From: Thermoflavifilum thermophilum
Lineage (GTDB): Bacteria > Bacteroidota > Bacteroidia > Chitinophagales > Chitinophagaceae
Direction of reading: 5' to 3'
Assembly (NCBI RefSeq): GCF_900116565.1
Contig: NZ_FPCJ01000001.1
Location: 2,228,540 to 2,292,539 of the forward strand
DNA length: 64,000 bases
Positions 18,024 to 29,300 of the stretch are shown piece by piece. The stretch's first letter is position 1. The number at the start of each line of letters is the position of its first letter. The notes under the pieces were generated by a model. The model ran no database searches and was not told where the DNA came from. It was given only the letters and a program-made list of their open reading frames with translations. Made by a program: the position numbers and the translations under genes.

Positions 18024-18689
18024 ATGCCTGATGTTTATCTGATCAGTGGCTTAGGCGCGGATCAGCGAATCTTTCAGCGGCTTCAATTGCAACGATGCCG
18101 GTTGCACCCTGTGCATTGGATCAGACCCTTGCCAGGGGAAACCATGCATGCCTATGCTGCGCGGCTGGGTGAACAGATTCCCGTGCCGGATCCTGTGCTG
18201 ATCGGTATGTCATTTGGTGGGATGATGGCCATTGAAATCAGCCAGATCCGTGCAGTAAAAGGTATCATTCTGATTTCGAGTGTCAAATCGCCCCATGAAC
18301 TTCCCCCTTATTTTCAATTGCTGCATATTTTCCCCGTGCATCGGTGGTTGCCTTATGGCTGGTTGCAGGCCCTGGGCTCGGGTCCGGGGCAATGGTTGTT
18401 TGGACCGGAAACACATGTAACCTGTCGCTTGTTGAAGCAGATCATCCGCGAAACGGATGAGACATTTTTTCGTTGGGCCTGGCAGCAGGTGATCAGCTGG
18501 AGGATGCACACCATGGCATGTCCTTGTATCCAAATTCATGGCGACAGAGATCACATGTTACCTATCTGTTTTGTAAAAAAACCGGAACATGTCATTCGCG
18601 GGGGCACCCACCTGATGGTGCTGGATCGGGCTGATGAGATAAATCCGCTGCTGCAACAGGTCATTGATACCTGTTTTGCATCACCTTAA
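18024..18689 (+). CDS. Alpha/beta hydrolase
   Basis: Cytoplasmic 221-aa protein of the alpha/beta hydrolase fold with no signal peptide. The N-terminal strand is followed by the oxyanion-region segment SGLGADQRIF, then the nucleophile elbow IGMSFGGM (serine in GxSxG). Near the C-terminus, IHGDRDHMLP holds the likely acid and GGTHLMVL the catalytic histidine. The substrate is not predictable. The ATG at 18024 is chosen over a TTG four codons upstream. TAACTTTC about 20 bases upstream resembles the -7 consensus. The gene is convergent with the thioesterase gene. Confidence 0.85.
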   Translation: MPDVYLISGLGADQRIFQRLQLQRCRLHPVHWIRPLPGETMHAYAARLGEQIPVPDPVLIGMSFGGMMAIEISQIRAVKGIILISSVKSPHELPPYFQLLHIFPVHRWLPYGWLQALGSGPGQWLFGPETHVTCRLLKQIIRETDETFFRWAWQQVISWRMHTMACPCIQIHGDRDHMLPICFVKKPEHVIRGGTHLMVLDRADEINPLLQQVIDTCFASP

Positions 18690-18702
18690 AGCTCTTTCGC
18701 AG

Positions 18703-19257
18703 TCAATTATCAGGGAAGGATTCATTACGGGAGGAACTTAGAAACAAAGCCTTTAATTCATCGGCATCCTCGGGTTTCATTTTTCCTCCGAGAATCAACC
18801 GCAGCTGCCGGCGCCGCAGAGCCCCTTCATACAGGCGCTTTTCTTCTTCTGTTTCGGGTTCCAGAGGAGGTACAGGCTTGGGTTTTCCGTTCGGGTCAAT
18901 GGCTACAAAGGTGTAATAGGCCTCGTTTGACCGGTAGCGGAAATGCTGCAGGGTATCTTCACTCCACACGGAAATATGCACTTCCATCGAAGTATGAAAG
19001 GCACGCGATACCTTGGCCTCAATATGCACCACATTTCCCAGTCGGATGGGATTCTCAAACGAGATATTATCCACAGAAGCTGTAACTACCGGGCTGCCGC
19101 AGTGTTTCATGGAAGCCAATGCAGCCGCAATATCCATCCAGTACATCAACCGGCCACCCATCAGATTGCCAAACGTGTTGGTATCGTTGGGCAAAACCAG
19201 TTCTGTCATCACCACGAGAGAGTCTTTGGGAGTTTTGGGTGAAAGAGTGCTTTCCAT
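18703..19257 (-). CDS. Acyl-CoA thioesterase (hotdog fold)
   Basis: Hydrolyses acyl-CoA to free acid and CoA in the cytoplasm. The 184-aa product has a single hotdog domain (about 10-135) of the YciA/BACH type with the signature NTFGNLMGGRLMYWMD, where the asparagine and aspartate serve catalysis. The strand motif VVTASVDNISFENPI follows. The C-terminal tail is charged and helical (EEKRLYEGALRRRQL), as in Bacteroidota members. The gene is divergent from pyrG. The preferred chain length cannot be read from sequence. Confidence 0.9.
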   Translation of the reverse strand: MESTLSPKTPKDSLVVMTELVLPNDTNTFGNLMGGRLMYWMDIAAALASMKHCGSPVVTASVDNISFENPIRLGNVVHIEAKVSRAFHTSMEVHISVWSEDTLQHFRYRSNEAYYTFVAIDPNGKPKPVPPLEPETEEEKRLYEGALRRRQLRLILGGKMKPEDADELKALFLSSSRNESFPDN

Positions 19258-19369
19258 ATAGCTTTTTTCAAATGCAGCGCAAACCTACTGGAAGTTTTTC
19301 AGATATCCACACGCTTTTCAGATGCCAGGGGGTTTATTTGGTGGGGGAGGAAAAAGTTGTAATTTTGTC

Positions 19370-19377
19370 TGACCACG
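19370..19377 (+). promoter_or_regulatory. Predicted -7 box for pyrG
   Basis: TAATTTTG, matching TAnnTTTG, 79 bases upstream of the pyrG ATG in the divergent thioesterase-pyrG region. Confidence 0.45.
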
Positions 19378-19438
19378 TGGAAAATACCCTCCGTCTGTAT
19401 TCAGTTTTCGAATATTTTCCCTGAGGTCACATACATGA

Positions 19439-21112
<1,674 letters not shown>

Positions 21113-21132
21113 ACCACCAAACGTCTTTTTCT

Positions 21133-21140
21133 TACCTTTG
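21133..21140 (+). promoter_or_regulatory. Predicted -7 box for yidC
   Basis: TACCTTTG within CTTACCTTTGCAGG, a perfect TAnnTTTG match, 59 bases before the yidC start and just after the pyrG stop. Confidence 0.6.
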
Positions 21141-21199
21141 CAGGTCAAAAAATTTGAGCCGGAAAAATGTAAAATCAGGCCATTTTAAGGATATTGTAC

Positions 21200-23065
21200 A
21201 TGATGGATAGAAATTCAGTCATCGGGTTCATTTTGTTAAGCTTGCTGGTAGTAGCTTATTTGTATTACAATCAGCAGGCACAGGAAAAATATTTGCGGTT
21301 CAAGGCTCAACAGGATTCATTGGCCAGAGCTGCTGCTGGAGTAGCTCCAGATAGTTTGCATCCGCAAATTGACACCACCCAGTTGCAGAGTGATAGTTCC
21401 GCAATATTGGTCGCAAACAATCGCAATGTCACGGAACGCCTTGACACGATCGACAATGGCGTGATGCAGATTGTTTTCACCAATAAAGGAGCCGTTCCCA
21501 AACAGGTGATACTGAAAAATTTTCAGACTTATACCGGGAAACCGCTGCTGCTGAAAGGCAATGACTTCGATCAGCTATCCTTGCTAATTCCCGCTTCCAA
21601 TGCGCTTCCGCTTCATACATCCGAATTGTATTTTCAAGCCGATACGATTCAGCAACTTGCCGATCATTCCTATCAGCTGCGGTATCGTTTACCATTGGGA
21701 AAACCAGATCAATATCTGGAGTATGTGTACATCATTCGCCCCCATGATTATCGCATCAGTTGGCAGATTCATTGTGTAGGCATGAATCAGTTTATTCCGC
21801 CTGCGGATCAGCAAATTCAACTCCTTTGGCAGGCACAGGCCAATCATCAGGAAAAAGATATTACCGTTGAACGACGCGATCTGCAGCTGTATTTCAAAAC
21901 ATCTGTGGGTGGACATTCTGATATTGATTATTTCAGCTTTATCAAAACTCAGCAAAAGAATTTCGATCAACCTTTGCAATGGATTAGCTTGCGCGAGGAA
22001 TTTTTTAATGTAAGCATCATCAATACTTCCGGAACATTTACCGGAGGAACAGTACAGGCACAATTGCCGGAACAGGATCCGGAAATAGTAGGGCAGATGC
22101 GGGCTGTACTTCAATTACCCTATTCACACCAACCGCAGCTAACCTATTCCCTGCAATTATTGTACAGCCCAAATGACTATGCATTGTTAAAAAGTTATCA
22201 TATTGGTATTGAAAATATTATTCCGCTGGGATATGGTATCTATGCTTTTGTAAAATACATCAACAAATGGATTATTCTTCCGGTGTTTTTGCTGCTGGGT
22301 AAATGGATTGGCAACTGGGGTATAGTGATTGTGTTGCTTACAATTGTAATCAGGTTGCTGATTTCACCCCTCACATACAAGAGTTATCTTTCCCAGGCTA
22401 AGATGAAGGTGTTGAAACCCGAACTGGATGAGCTGCGCAGGAAGTATAAAGATGATCAACAAAAATTTGCCATGGAACAGATGAAACTGTTTCGCATGGC
22501 AGGCGTGAGTCCATTGGGTGGCTGTGTACCGGCATTGTTGCAGATACCTATTTTCTTTGCCCTGTATAGTTTGTTCATGTCGGCTATTCAGTTGCGTCAG
22601 CAACATTTTCTCTGGGTAAAGGATTTAAGTACATATGATTCAATCCTGAACTTACCTTTTAAAATACCATTATACGGTGATCATGTGAGTTTGCTTACAC
22701 TGTTGATGACAATCACCAGTTTGATCATGGCATTTTACAATAAAAACAATATGGCAGCTGCCGGCAATACCGGTGGTCAGGAAATGGCATTCATGAAATA
22801 TATGCCATTCATTCTGCCAGTTTTTTTCCTTGGCTTTTTCAACAGCCTGGCAGCGGGATTAACGCTCTATTACCTTGTGTCAAATATTATTACCATTCTT
22901 ATTCAGCTGGTTATTCAGCATTACATTATTGATGAAGAAAAAATTCACCAGCAGATTCAGGAAAACAAAAAGAAACCCCTCAAAACCTCACGCTGGCAAC
23001 AACGCCTGGAAGAAATCCAGAAAGCACAAACAGCTGCACAGCAACGCAATAGAACTGGTCGATGA
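21200..23065 (+). CDS. yidC: Membrane protein insertase YidC
   Basis: Inserts and folds inner-membrane proteins, alone or with SecYEG. The 621-aa protein has an N-terminal membrane helix (about 5-23), a large periplasmic beta-rich domain (about 50-345) and the conserved insertase core with about five helices (about 350-590). The core has the cytoplasmic segment SYLSQAKMKVLKPELDEL and MAGVSPLGGCVPALLQIPIF. The C-tail is basic, as expected for ribosome contact. Adjacent ATGs at 21200 and 21203 cannot be told apart; both give MDRNSVIGF. Confidence 0.96.
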   Translation: MMDRNSVIGFILLSLLVVAYLYYNQQAQEKYLRFKAQQDSLARAAAGVAPDSLHPQIDTTQLQSDSSAILVANNRNVTERLDTIDNGVMQIVFTNKGAVPKQVILKNFQTYTGKPLLLKGNDFDQLSLLIPASNALPLHTSELYFQADTIQQLADHSYQLRYRLPLGKPDQYLEYVYIIRPHDYRISWQIHCVGMNQFIPPADQQIQLLWQAQANHQEKDITVERRDLQLYFKTSVGGHSDIDYFSFIKTQQKNFDQPLQWISLREEFFNVSIINTSGTFTGGTVQAQLPEQDPEIVGQMRAVLQLPYSHQPQLTYSLQLLYSPNDYALLKSYHIGIENIIPLGYGIYAFVKYINKWIILPVFLLLGKWIGNWGIVIVLLTIVIRLLISPLTYKSYLSQAKMKVLKPELDELRRKYKDDQQKFAMEQMKLFRMAGVSPLGGCVPALLQIPIFFALYSLFMSAIQLRQQHFLWVKDLSTYDSILNLPFKIPLYGDHVSLLTLLMTITSLIMAFYNKNNMAAAGNTGGQEMAFMKYMPFILPVFFLGFFNSLAAGLTLYYLVSNIITILIQLVIQHYIIDEEKIHQQIQENKKKPLKTSRWQQRLEEIQKAQTAAQQRNRTGR

Positions 23066-23124
23066 GGCTGGTGAAATGACGGCATTTTGATGAATCAGGC
23101 TTTTTGTTTACCTTTCATTAAAAA

Positions 23125-23904
23125 ATGCCATTCTCCCATTTGCTGTATGAAGTAAAAGATCGTGTGGCCTATATTACTTTGAACAGGCCTGAGAAACGAA
23201 ATGCCTTGCATCCGCAGCTTGTGGAAGAAATCAAACAGGCACTTACCGATGCACAACACAGTGAAGCAGTGAAACTCATTGTTCTGAAAGCCAATGGCCC
23301 TGCATTCAGTGCTGGTGCAGATCTGGAACATTTGCAACACATGAGGCATTTCAGTTATCAGCAACATATCCAGGATTCACAGGCCTTGTGTGAATTGTAT
23401 GAAAAAATTTATTTTCACGATAAATTGGTAATTGCCTGGATACAGGGACATGCTATTGCTGGCGGATGTGGACTTGCAGCAGTATGTGATTTTTGTTACA
23501 GCGTGCCTGAAGCAAAGTTTGGTTTTACTGAAGTAAAAATAGGTTTTATACCGGCAATTGTAAGTGTATTTGTAACAAAGAAAATCGGAGAAGGCAGGGC
23601 ACGTGAATTATTGCTGAGCGGTGAACTCATATCGGCTCAGCAAGCTGCCGATATAGGCCTGATCAACGAAGTGTTTCCTGCAAATGAATTTATGCAAAGA
23701 GTGAGAGAGCGATTGGAAAATATTTTATATGGTGCATCTGCTTTCTCGTTAACAAAAACCAAAAAATTGTTGCATCAGATCCAGGACATCCCTCTCGGCG
23801 ATGCGCTGAAAATGGCCATAGCAGCCAATGCGGAAGCGAGAAATCATCCTGATTGTCATCGGGGTATCGATGCTTTCCTGAACAAACAATCCATTCGCTG
23901 GTAA
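23125..23904 (+). CDS. Enoyl-CoA hydratase/isomerase family protein
   Basis: Crotonase-fold cytoplasmic enzyme of 259 aa. The N-terminus YITLNRPEKRNAL is typical. FSAGADLEHL and HAIAGGCGLAAVCDF supply the oxyanion hole, and GFTEVKIGFIPA carries a glutamate at a catalytic position. This pattern fits enoyl-CoA hydratase or a methylglutaconyl-CoA hydratase-like member; the exact substrate is uncertain. TACCTTTC about 15 bases upstream of the ATG is a near-consensus -7 box, which would leave a very short leader. No other beta-oxidation gene is adjacent. Confidence 0.88.
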   Translation: MPFSHLLYEVKDRVAYITLNRPEKRNALHPQLVEEIKQALTDAQHSEAVKLIVLKANGPAFSAGADLEHLQHMRHFSYQQHIQDSQALCELYEKIYFHDKLVIAWIQGHAIAGGCGLAAVCDFCYSVPEAKFGFTEVKIGFIPAIVSVFVTKKIGEGRARELLLSGELISAQQAADIGLINEVFPANEFMQRVRERLENILYGASAFSLTKTKKLLHQIQDIPLGDALKMAIAANAEARNHPDCHRGIDAFLNKQSIRW

Positions 23905-23948
23905 ATCATGGCCTGATTTTCGTTTATCATAAGCTTAAAACCTATAGT

Positions 23949-24605
23949 ATGAAAAATCTGCTTTTATTGTTTACACTTTTATCTGTACAGGTATTATCTC
24001 TGAATGCTTTTTCACAGAAAGTATTTACAGATGGTACCATTTATTACTCCATTAAAGTGGATGCACCCGACAATAATCAGCAACTTGCCAATACCTTTCA
24101 GGGCAGTACGTACACGTTGTATGTAAAAGGCAAGTGGCGCCGTATTGATATGGATTTGAAAATGATGAAACAACAAATTTATATCAACACCCAGGACAGC
24201 ACATATACTTTTTTGATTGAAACCATGGGCAACAAGTATATGATGAGACTAAATGCCGAGCAGTTACGCAAACGGCCGAATCCTTATCGTGGCATCACTT
24301 TTACTGATACAATTGGTAGTAAAAACATTGCAGGTTATCCCTGTAAACTGGCTATTGCTCATTTGCCCAATGGCACTACTTTTCCTGTGTATTATACAAC
24401 GCAATTAATGCCTGAAGGCGAATATTCAGCAGATCAGATGTTTACTGGGTTAAAGGGGTTTCCGCTGGAATATCAGTTGACAATTCAAAACCTGAAGATG
24501 ACAATTACGGCAGAAAAAATTGATTTAGCTCCTGTACCCATGAGCACATTCGATATTCCCCGTTCAGGGTATCGGGAAGTGAACCCTGATGAGTTTATGC
24601 AATAA
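23949..24605 (+). CDS. Secreted DUF4412-like protein
   Basis: The 218-aa protein has a clear signal peptide (MKNLLLLFTLLSVQVLSLNAFSQ), so it is periplasmic or outer-membrane associated. The mature part is beta-rich. It has the pattern of Bacteroidota DUF4412-like proteins: an N-terminal GTIYYSIKVD strand, repeated aromatic-threonine strands, and a closing segment MSTFDIPRSGYREV. The function of this group is unknown. It starts 44 bases after the enoyl-CoA hydratase gene and may be co-transcribed. The family name is from memory of the pattern and should be confirmed by profile search. Confidence 0.65.
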   Translation: MKNLLLLFTLLSVQVLSLNAFSQKVFTDGTIYYSIKVDAPDNNQQLANTFQGSTYTLYVKGKWRRIDMDLKMMKQQIYINTQDSTYTFLIETMGNKYMMRLNAEQLRKRPNPYRGITFTDTIGSKNIAGYPCKLAIAHLPNGTTFPVYYTTQLMPEGEYSADQMFTGLKGFPLEYQLTIQNLKMTITAEKIDLAPVPMSTFDIPRSGYREVNPDEFMQ

Positions 24606-24616
24606 AGGATAAAATC

Positions 24617-25015
24617 TTATTTGTTGTTTAACTGAGCACCCGATTTTTCTGCTGTTGGCGAGGGTAAGGGTTGTGTAGAGAGGGTGAAATGCGTTGGCAC
24701 AATGTAAATAATATTGCCACGTTGAAAAGTAGTAATGCCGTGTAAAAACAAGGTGTTGTTGCGTGTAAGAATCGATTCCCAATAATTTCCTTTAAACTGA
24801 AAAATCTTGAATGAATCGTAACGCCCCCAGATGAGCAATGGCGAGCGATGCGAAAAGATATTAAAAAGCGTATCGGCTGGAGGATCTTTTGCTACGCGGG
24901 TTGATGGTTGGACATCGTGAAGACTTTCCCGATGGTTTTTGCAAAATATATGCTGGCTCAGCAACAGTGAACTGATGATAACAAGACAAATTCCGATTAC
25001 TGGCCATTTTTTCAT
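24617..25015 (-). CDS. Small membrane-anchored protein of unknown function
   Basis: 132 aa with one N-terminal hydrophobic segment (about 5-22), either a signal anchor or a signal peptide. A polar periplasmic part contains several aromatic strands (IWGRYDSFKIFQFKGNYW) and a proline-rich C-tail. I do not recognise a family. It is likely a real gene because a perfect TACCTTTG promoter box lies 26 bases upstream of its ATG and the frame fills a gap between two opposite-strand genes. Confidence 0.6.
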   Translation of the reverse strand: MKKWPVIGICLVIISSLLLSQHIFCKNHRESLHDVQPSTRVAKDPPADTLFNIFSHRSPLLIWGRYDSFKIFQFKGNYWESILTRNNTLFLHGITTFQRGNIIYIVPTHFTLSTQPLPSPTAEKSGAQLNNK

Positions 25016-25040
25016 GATCGTGGGTTTAACCCTTTAGTTG

Positions 25041-25048
25041 CAAAGGTA
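25041..25048 (-). promoter_or_regulatory. Predicted -7 box for the small membrane-anchored protein
   Basis: Minus-strand TACCTTTG, followed by CAAC, a perfect TAnnTTTG match; the ATG at 25015 is 26 bases downstream. Confidence 0.6.
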
Positions 25049-25131
25049 CGACTTTCTTTAACATTTTCTTACAAATTTCATGCAAAACTGATATTTATTG
25101 CCATGCAGGCAGTCATATTTTTTTCAATTTA

Positions 25132-26382
25132 TCAACGAGTAGCCCAGATTTCGGCCAGGTGCACCAGGGTTTGCACAGCTTTTTGCATGTCCTGTATGCT
25201 GATCCATTCTTTTTTGGAGTGGAAAGCGTGCTGGCCGGTGAAAAGGTTCGGACAGGGAAGACTCATAAAAGAAAGCCGGGCTCCATCGGTACCTCCTCTG
25301 ATGGCATGATGCACGGGTTGCAGGCCTGCGCGGCGTATGGCTTCTTCTGCATAACGAACGACTTCAGGATGCTGATCCAGCACATATTTCATGTTTCGGT
25401 ATTGTTCCTGGCACTTCCATTCATATTTGGCGCCGGGGAATCGGTTTACCTGTTGTTTGACAAGCCCTTCCAGGAGTTGTTCATATGCTTTCAGTCCGTT
25501 TTCCTCAAAATGTCGGATCAGAAAATGAATGGTAGTTGTTTCCACGTTTCCCTCGATATGCAGGGGATGGATAAATCCCTGTTTGCCTGAAGTAGCTTCC
25601 GGGGATAGCTCGCCGGGCAGGTTGTCAATCACGGCGGCTGCCAGTTTCATTGCGTTGACCATCTTGCCGCAGGCATAGCCTGTGTGGGCCGATATGCCAT
25701 GTATTTGCACCACCACCTGATCCGCACAAAAATTTTCATCTTCCAGATGACCGGCCGATTCACCATCCAGCGTATATGCCACATCGGCACGTAATTTTTG
25801 CAGGTCCACATGATCCACACCCCGGCCGATTTCTTCATCAACCGTAAACAGAATCCGAATCTCGCCATGAGGTTGTTCGGGGTGCGAAATCCAATAATGC
25901 AGGGCATCCATGATGATGGCTATACCCGATTTATCGTCGGCACCCAGCAGAGTGGTACCCGATGCTGTGATAATATCATTACCTATTTGTTGTTGCAGTT
26001 CGGGGAAATCCTCCATCCGGATGATCTGTGCGGGGTCGTCAGGTAAAACCAGATCTTCTCCCTGATAGTTGCGGTGGACAATAGGTTTCACGCCTTCGCC
26101 GCTGCAATCAGGAGATGTGTCCATATGTGCACAAAAGCAAATAACAGGTACGGGGTGTGTTTGATTGGAAGGTAGAGTTGCATAAACATAGCCATATGCA
26201 TCCATTTCGGCTTCGAGCCCCATTTGATGCAATTCATCCAGAAGCAGTCGTCCTAAATCTTTTTGTCCGGGTGTGGATGGAGTAGCCGATGAAAAGGGAT
26301 CAGCCTGGGTATTGATTTGCACGTAACGGAGAAACCGTTCTGCAACGGTGAAATGATAATGCGAAAAATCAGGGCTGTACAT
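25132..26382 (-). CDS. pepT: Peptidase T (tripeptidase)
   Basis: Zinc M20-family aminotripeptidase of the cytoplasm. The 416-aa product has zinc ligand and catalytic residues in CFCAHMDTSPD (H86, D88), GADDKSGIAI, TVDEEIGRGVD and LDGESAGHLE. It also has the PepT-typical HHAIRGGTDGARLS and C-terminal TGQHAFHSKKEW. The dimerisation lid domain lies in the middle. The ATG at 26382 is used because MYSPDFSHYHFTVAERFLRY starts the family; the frame is open further up into tamB. The start overlaps the tamB stop by 14 bases, so the two are probably one transcript. Confidence 0.95.
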   Translation of the reverse strand: MYSPDFSHYHFTVAERFLRYVQINTQADPFSSATPSTPGQKDLGRLLLDELHQMGLEAEMDAYGYVYATLPSNQTHPVPVICFCAHMDTSPDCSGEGVKPIVHRNYQGEDLVLPDDPAQIIRMEDFPELQQQIGNDIITASGTTLLGADDKSGIAIIMDALHYWISHPEQPHGEIRILFTVDEEIGRGVDHVDLQKLRADVAYTLDGESAGHLEDENFCADQVVVQIHGISAHTGYACGKMVNAMKLAAAVIDNLPGELSPEATSGKQGFIHPLHIEGNVETTTIHFLIRHFEENGLKAYEQLLEGLVKQQVNRFPGAKYEWKCQEQYRNMKYVLDQHPEVVRYAEEAIRRAGLQPVHHAIRGGTDGARLSFMSLPCPNLFTGQHAFHSKKEWISIQDMQKAVQTLVHLAEIWATR

Positions 26383-29300
26383 TGATTGAAGAATTTTTTG
26401 TGTTTGTTGAATCAGATGGATAGGTAGTGGCTGGATGATCAGATTCAGGCATCTGTGAGCTGTCCGTGGGTTTTTTACCAAAGAAATGGTCATACAAATA
26501 ATCGAACTGCCGTTTGTAAGAGATGCCCATACCATAAATGGTACGATCGTTTTCCAGCAATACATTATAACTGCTTCTGCGGAAGGCTGTAAGCCTGATG
26601 CGACCGTCGGGCGTTACGAAATATTCAAACTGAAAGTCGCCGATAGGATCAAAATAACTCGTATAGTTATACGGACCATAGCTCCGTCCCCAGTCCCATT
26701 GGGGACCTATTTCCACGCGGATACGATTGTTGAGAAATGATTTGGTAATGCCTACCGAAAGCGCATTGCGTTGCAGGGCATCTCCTTCGGAAAGACTGGC
26801 TGAGTAAGGATTATAATTTAATTGTATGCCCAAGGTTTTATCTTTTAGCACTCGATTAAGCAAATTATTTAGCTGGGAAGTGCCTTGTGATGAAAGAATA
26901 GCACCTACGCTGCTGAGGCCTCCCGAGCGAAGCAAATTGGTGTTAGAGCTGGCTGTGGTATTGGCTTCCGGAAGAAATTGCCCGAAAATCAGCAAGCCCA
27001 CTACCTGGTTTAGCAGTTGATTGGGATCTTGCGTAATTTGTTTCAGACGGGTAATGGCATAGCTGCCGCCCACTTCTTCATCGGGTAGATCAATGCTGAA
27101 ATTGATATCAGGTCTGGTGAGTTTACCGGTAAGTTTCAGATTCACATCCACACGCTGGGTACGCATTAGATCCGGCCCGTATAAGCCCGGATTATTTGCT
27201 GCCTCAGCGGCCAGCAGGTTATAAAGGCTTGCACCTCCAGGTACATGATACACGGCAGTAACATTCAAGAAAGCATCGTATGGGCTGCCGTTCCAGGTAA
27301 TGGTGCTGCCCGGATCAATCTGAAAACGTTTGGGGATTAACCGCTGAAAGGTGAATGTATAGGTGCCTTCTTCAATGGTGTAGGTGCCATACATACTGAT
27401 ATTGCCGTTCAGTGAAATGTTCATGTTTAATGTGCCGTTACCGGTAGCTGTGATGGCATCTCCTGTATTGGCATCGAGAATAACATCTATTTGTGCATGG
27501 GTGTTCATTTCGGCCAGCAGGTGAATGGTGAGATCCACATCTTTGGGTGGACGTTTCACCTGGGTTATTTCACTGCCATAGGTTTTGAATATGATAAAAT
27601 CATGCTGGCCAATGTCTTTGCTGTCTGATATAGGTAAATACAAATGTGTCCCTGGCATGGGTGTGGCACGAATGATCATCTGCATGTTGTTCAGCGGGCC
27701 GGTGAAGCTGATGCTCCCAGCAGCAAAAGCATCGCCGTAGTAAGACTGATTATCAAAATAAGTGGTGTGCAGGAAATGAAACTGCTGCGTCTGCAATTGC
27801 AGATTAAACCGCAAATCGCGGAAATGATTATGCGTAATTTCACCACTCAGTTGTGCCTGATTGCCTTTGTCATCAAACAAATTTGCAGGTGAGAACCGGA
27901 TCAGCTGAGGAGTAATTTGCAGCGTAAAAGGTGCAAATACATAAGATGTACCCAGGTAATTGACTTTCATGCCCAGGCTATCCAGGCGTAAATTGCTTGT
28001 TACATTGAGCGTATTCAATGTTCCATTCCAGCTGATATCGCCTGTTGCAAATCCTTGAACCTGGCTTACATAATCTGTAAGATATGGATTTAATGTGCGA
28101 AGGTTTGCCGACTGTAGGGATAAATTTCCTGTTGTAGTTATTTCAGCATGTGAAAAATCGAGCATTCCTTTTCCGGAAAATTGCGGAGATAAAAGCTGGA
28201 ATTGCAGCAGTTGATTGGATTGCTGATATTGTGCTTGCAATTGCACCTCACCCAATACCTGATTGTTCAGCCGGGTATCGGCCTGCTGTAGATTCACCTG
28301 TAGTTCCATCTGCTGGAATGGATGTTTGATGATGATATCACCTGTTGCAAGTCCTTCGAGCCGGGTTTGCTGCATGAACAGATTTGAAAAATCACTTACA
28401 ATCAAATCCTGCAAATGAATGTGGTATGTTTCGCCCAGGCTGTCAGATTGCAGATGAATCTGCTGATTGTTTTGATAGAATGTGAGATTGTGGATGCGTA
28501 ATTGTTGGTTTTGCAGATCGATTTCATTTTGTTCATTTACATACCATTCTTTGTCATTCAGCAGGATGGCTGCGTTGAGCAGTTGCATTTTCAAATAACT
28601 TGGGCGGGTAACCAGTCGTGCATATAATTCTGCATTAACCTGATAATGGGGCAGGCTGGTTTGCAGCGAGATGAATGAAGTATCATGAGCGGCCTGAGCC
28701 ACTATGCTGGTTTGCGGAGCCAGCAAGCTATCACCCGTCATGATGGCTTCAATATCTGCTTGCAACGAAAGTTTTTGCAGATTACCCTGTGCATGTACAT
28801 GCACATTATGCCATTGCATGGATTGATAGGCAAAATAAGGTATATCGGCCTGCAGTTGCAAAGCATTTGTGAGCATGTTGATAGAACCATTCAGATTCAT
28901 GTTGTCCATGCCTGTCCAACCATGGGTGAAAGCTTTGAGGTAAGGATCCACATGCTGGGTTTGAATGGAAAAACGAAAATTTTCATCAGGCAACCATCCG
29001 GTAGGCTTTTGAATATAACTCGGGAAATACTGGCTTAAAAACAATTGAAAAGCTGCAGGCAGATGTTGGAGATTAAAATGTCCCTGCAGATAACCTTTCA
29101 ATTCATTGCCTTGAACAGTTAGCAATTTTGCATCGCCGCTGTCCATTTTTGATTCTATATGCAAGGAGTCAAAAGCAATCCGTTGCTTGTTTTTCAGCAG
29201 ATTTACATTGTACAATCGAATACTACCCAGAAAATTGTCGATTTTATTTCCCTGCATATGCAGATCAAGCTGTCCGCTAAAGGCAATGGTATCATCTGTC

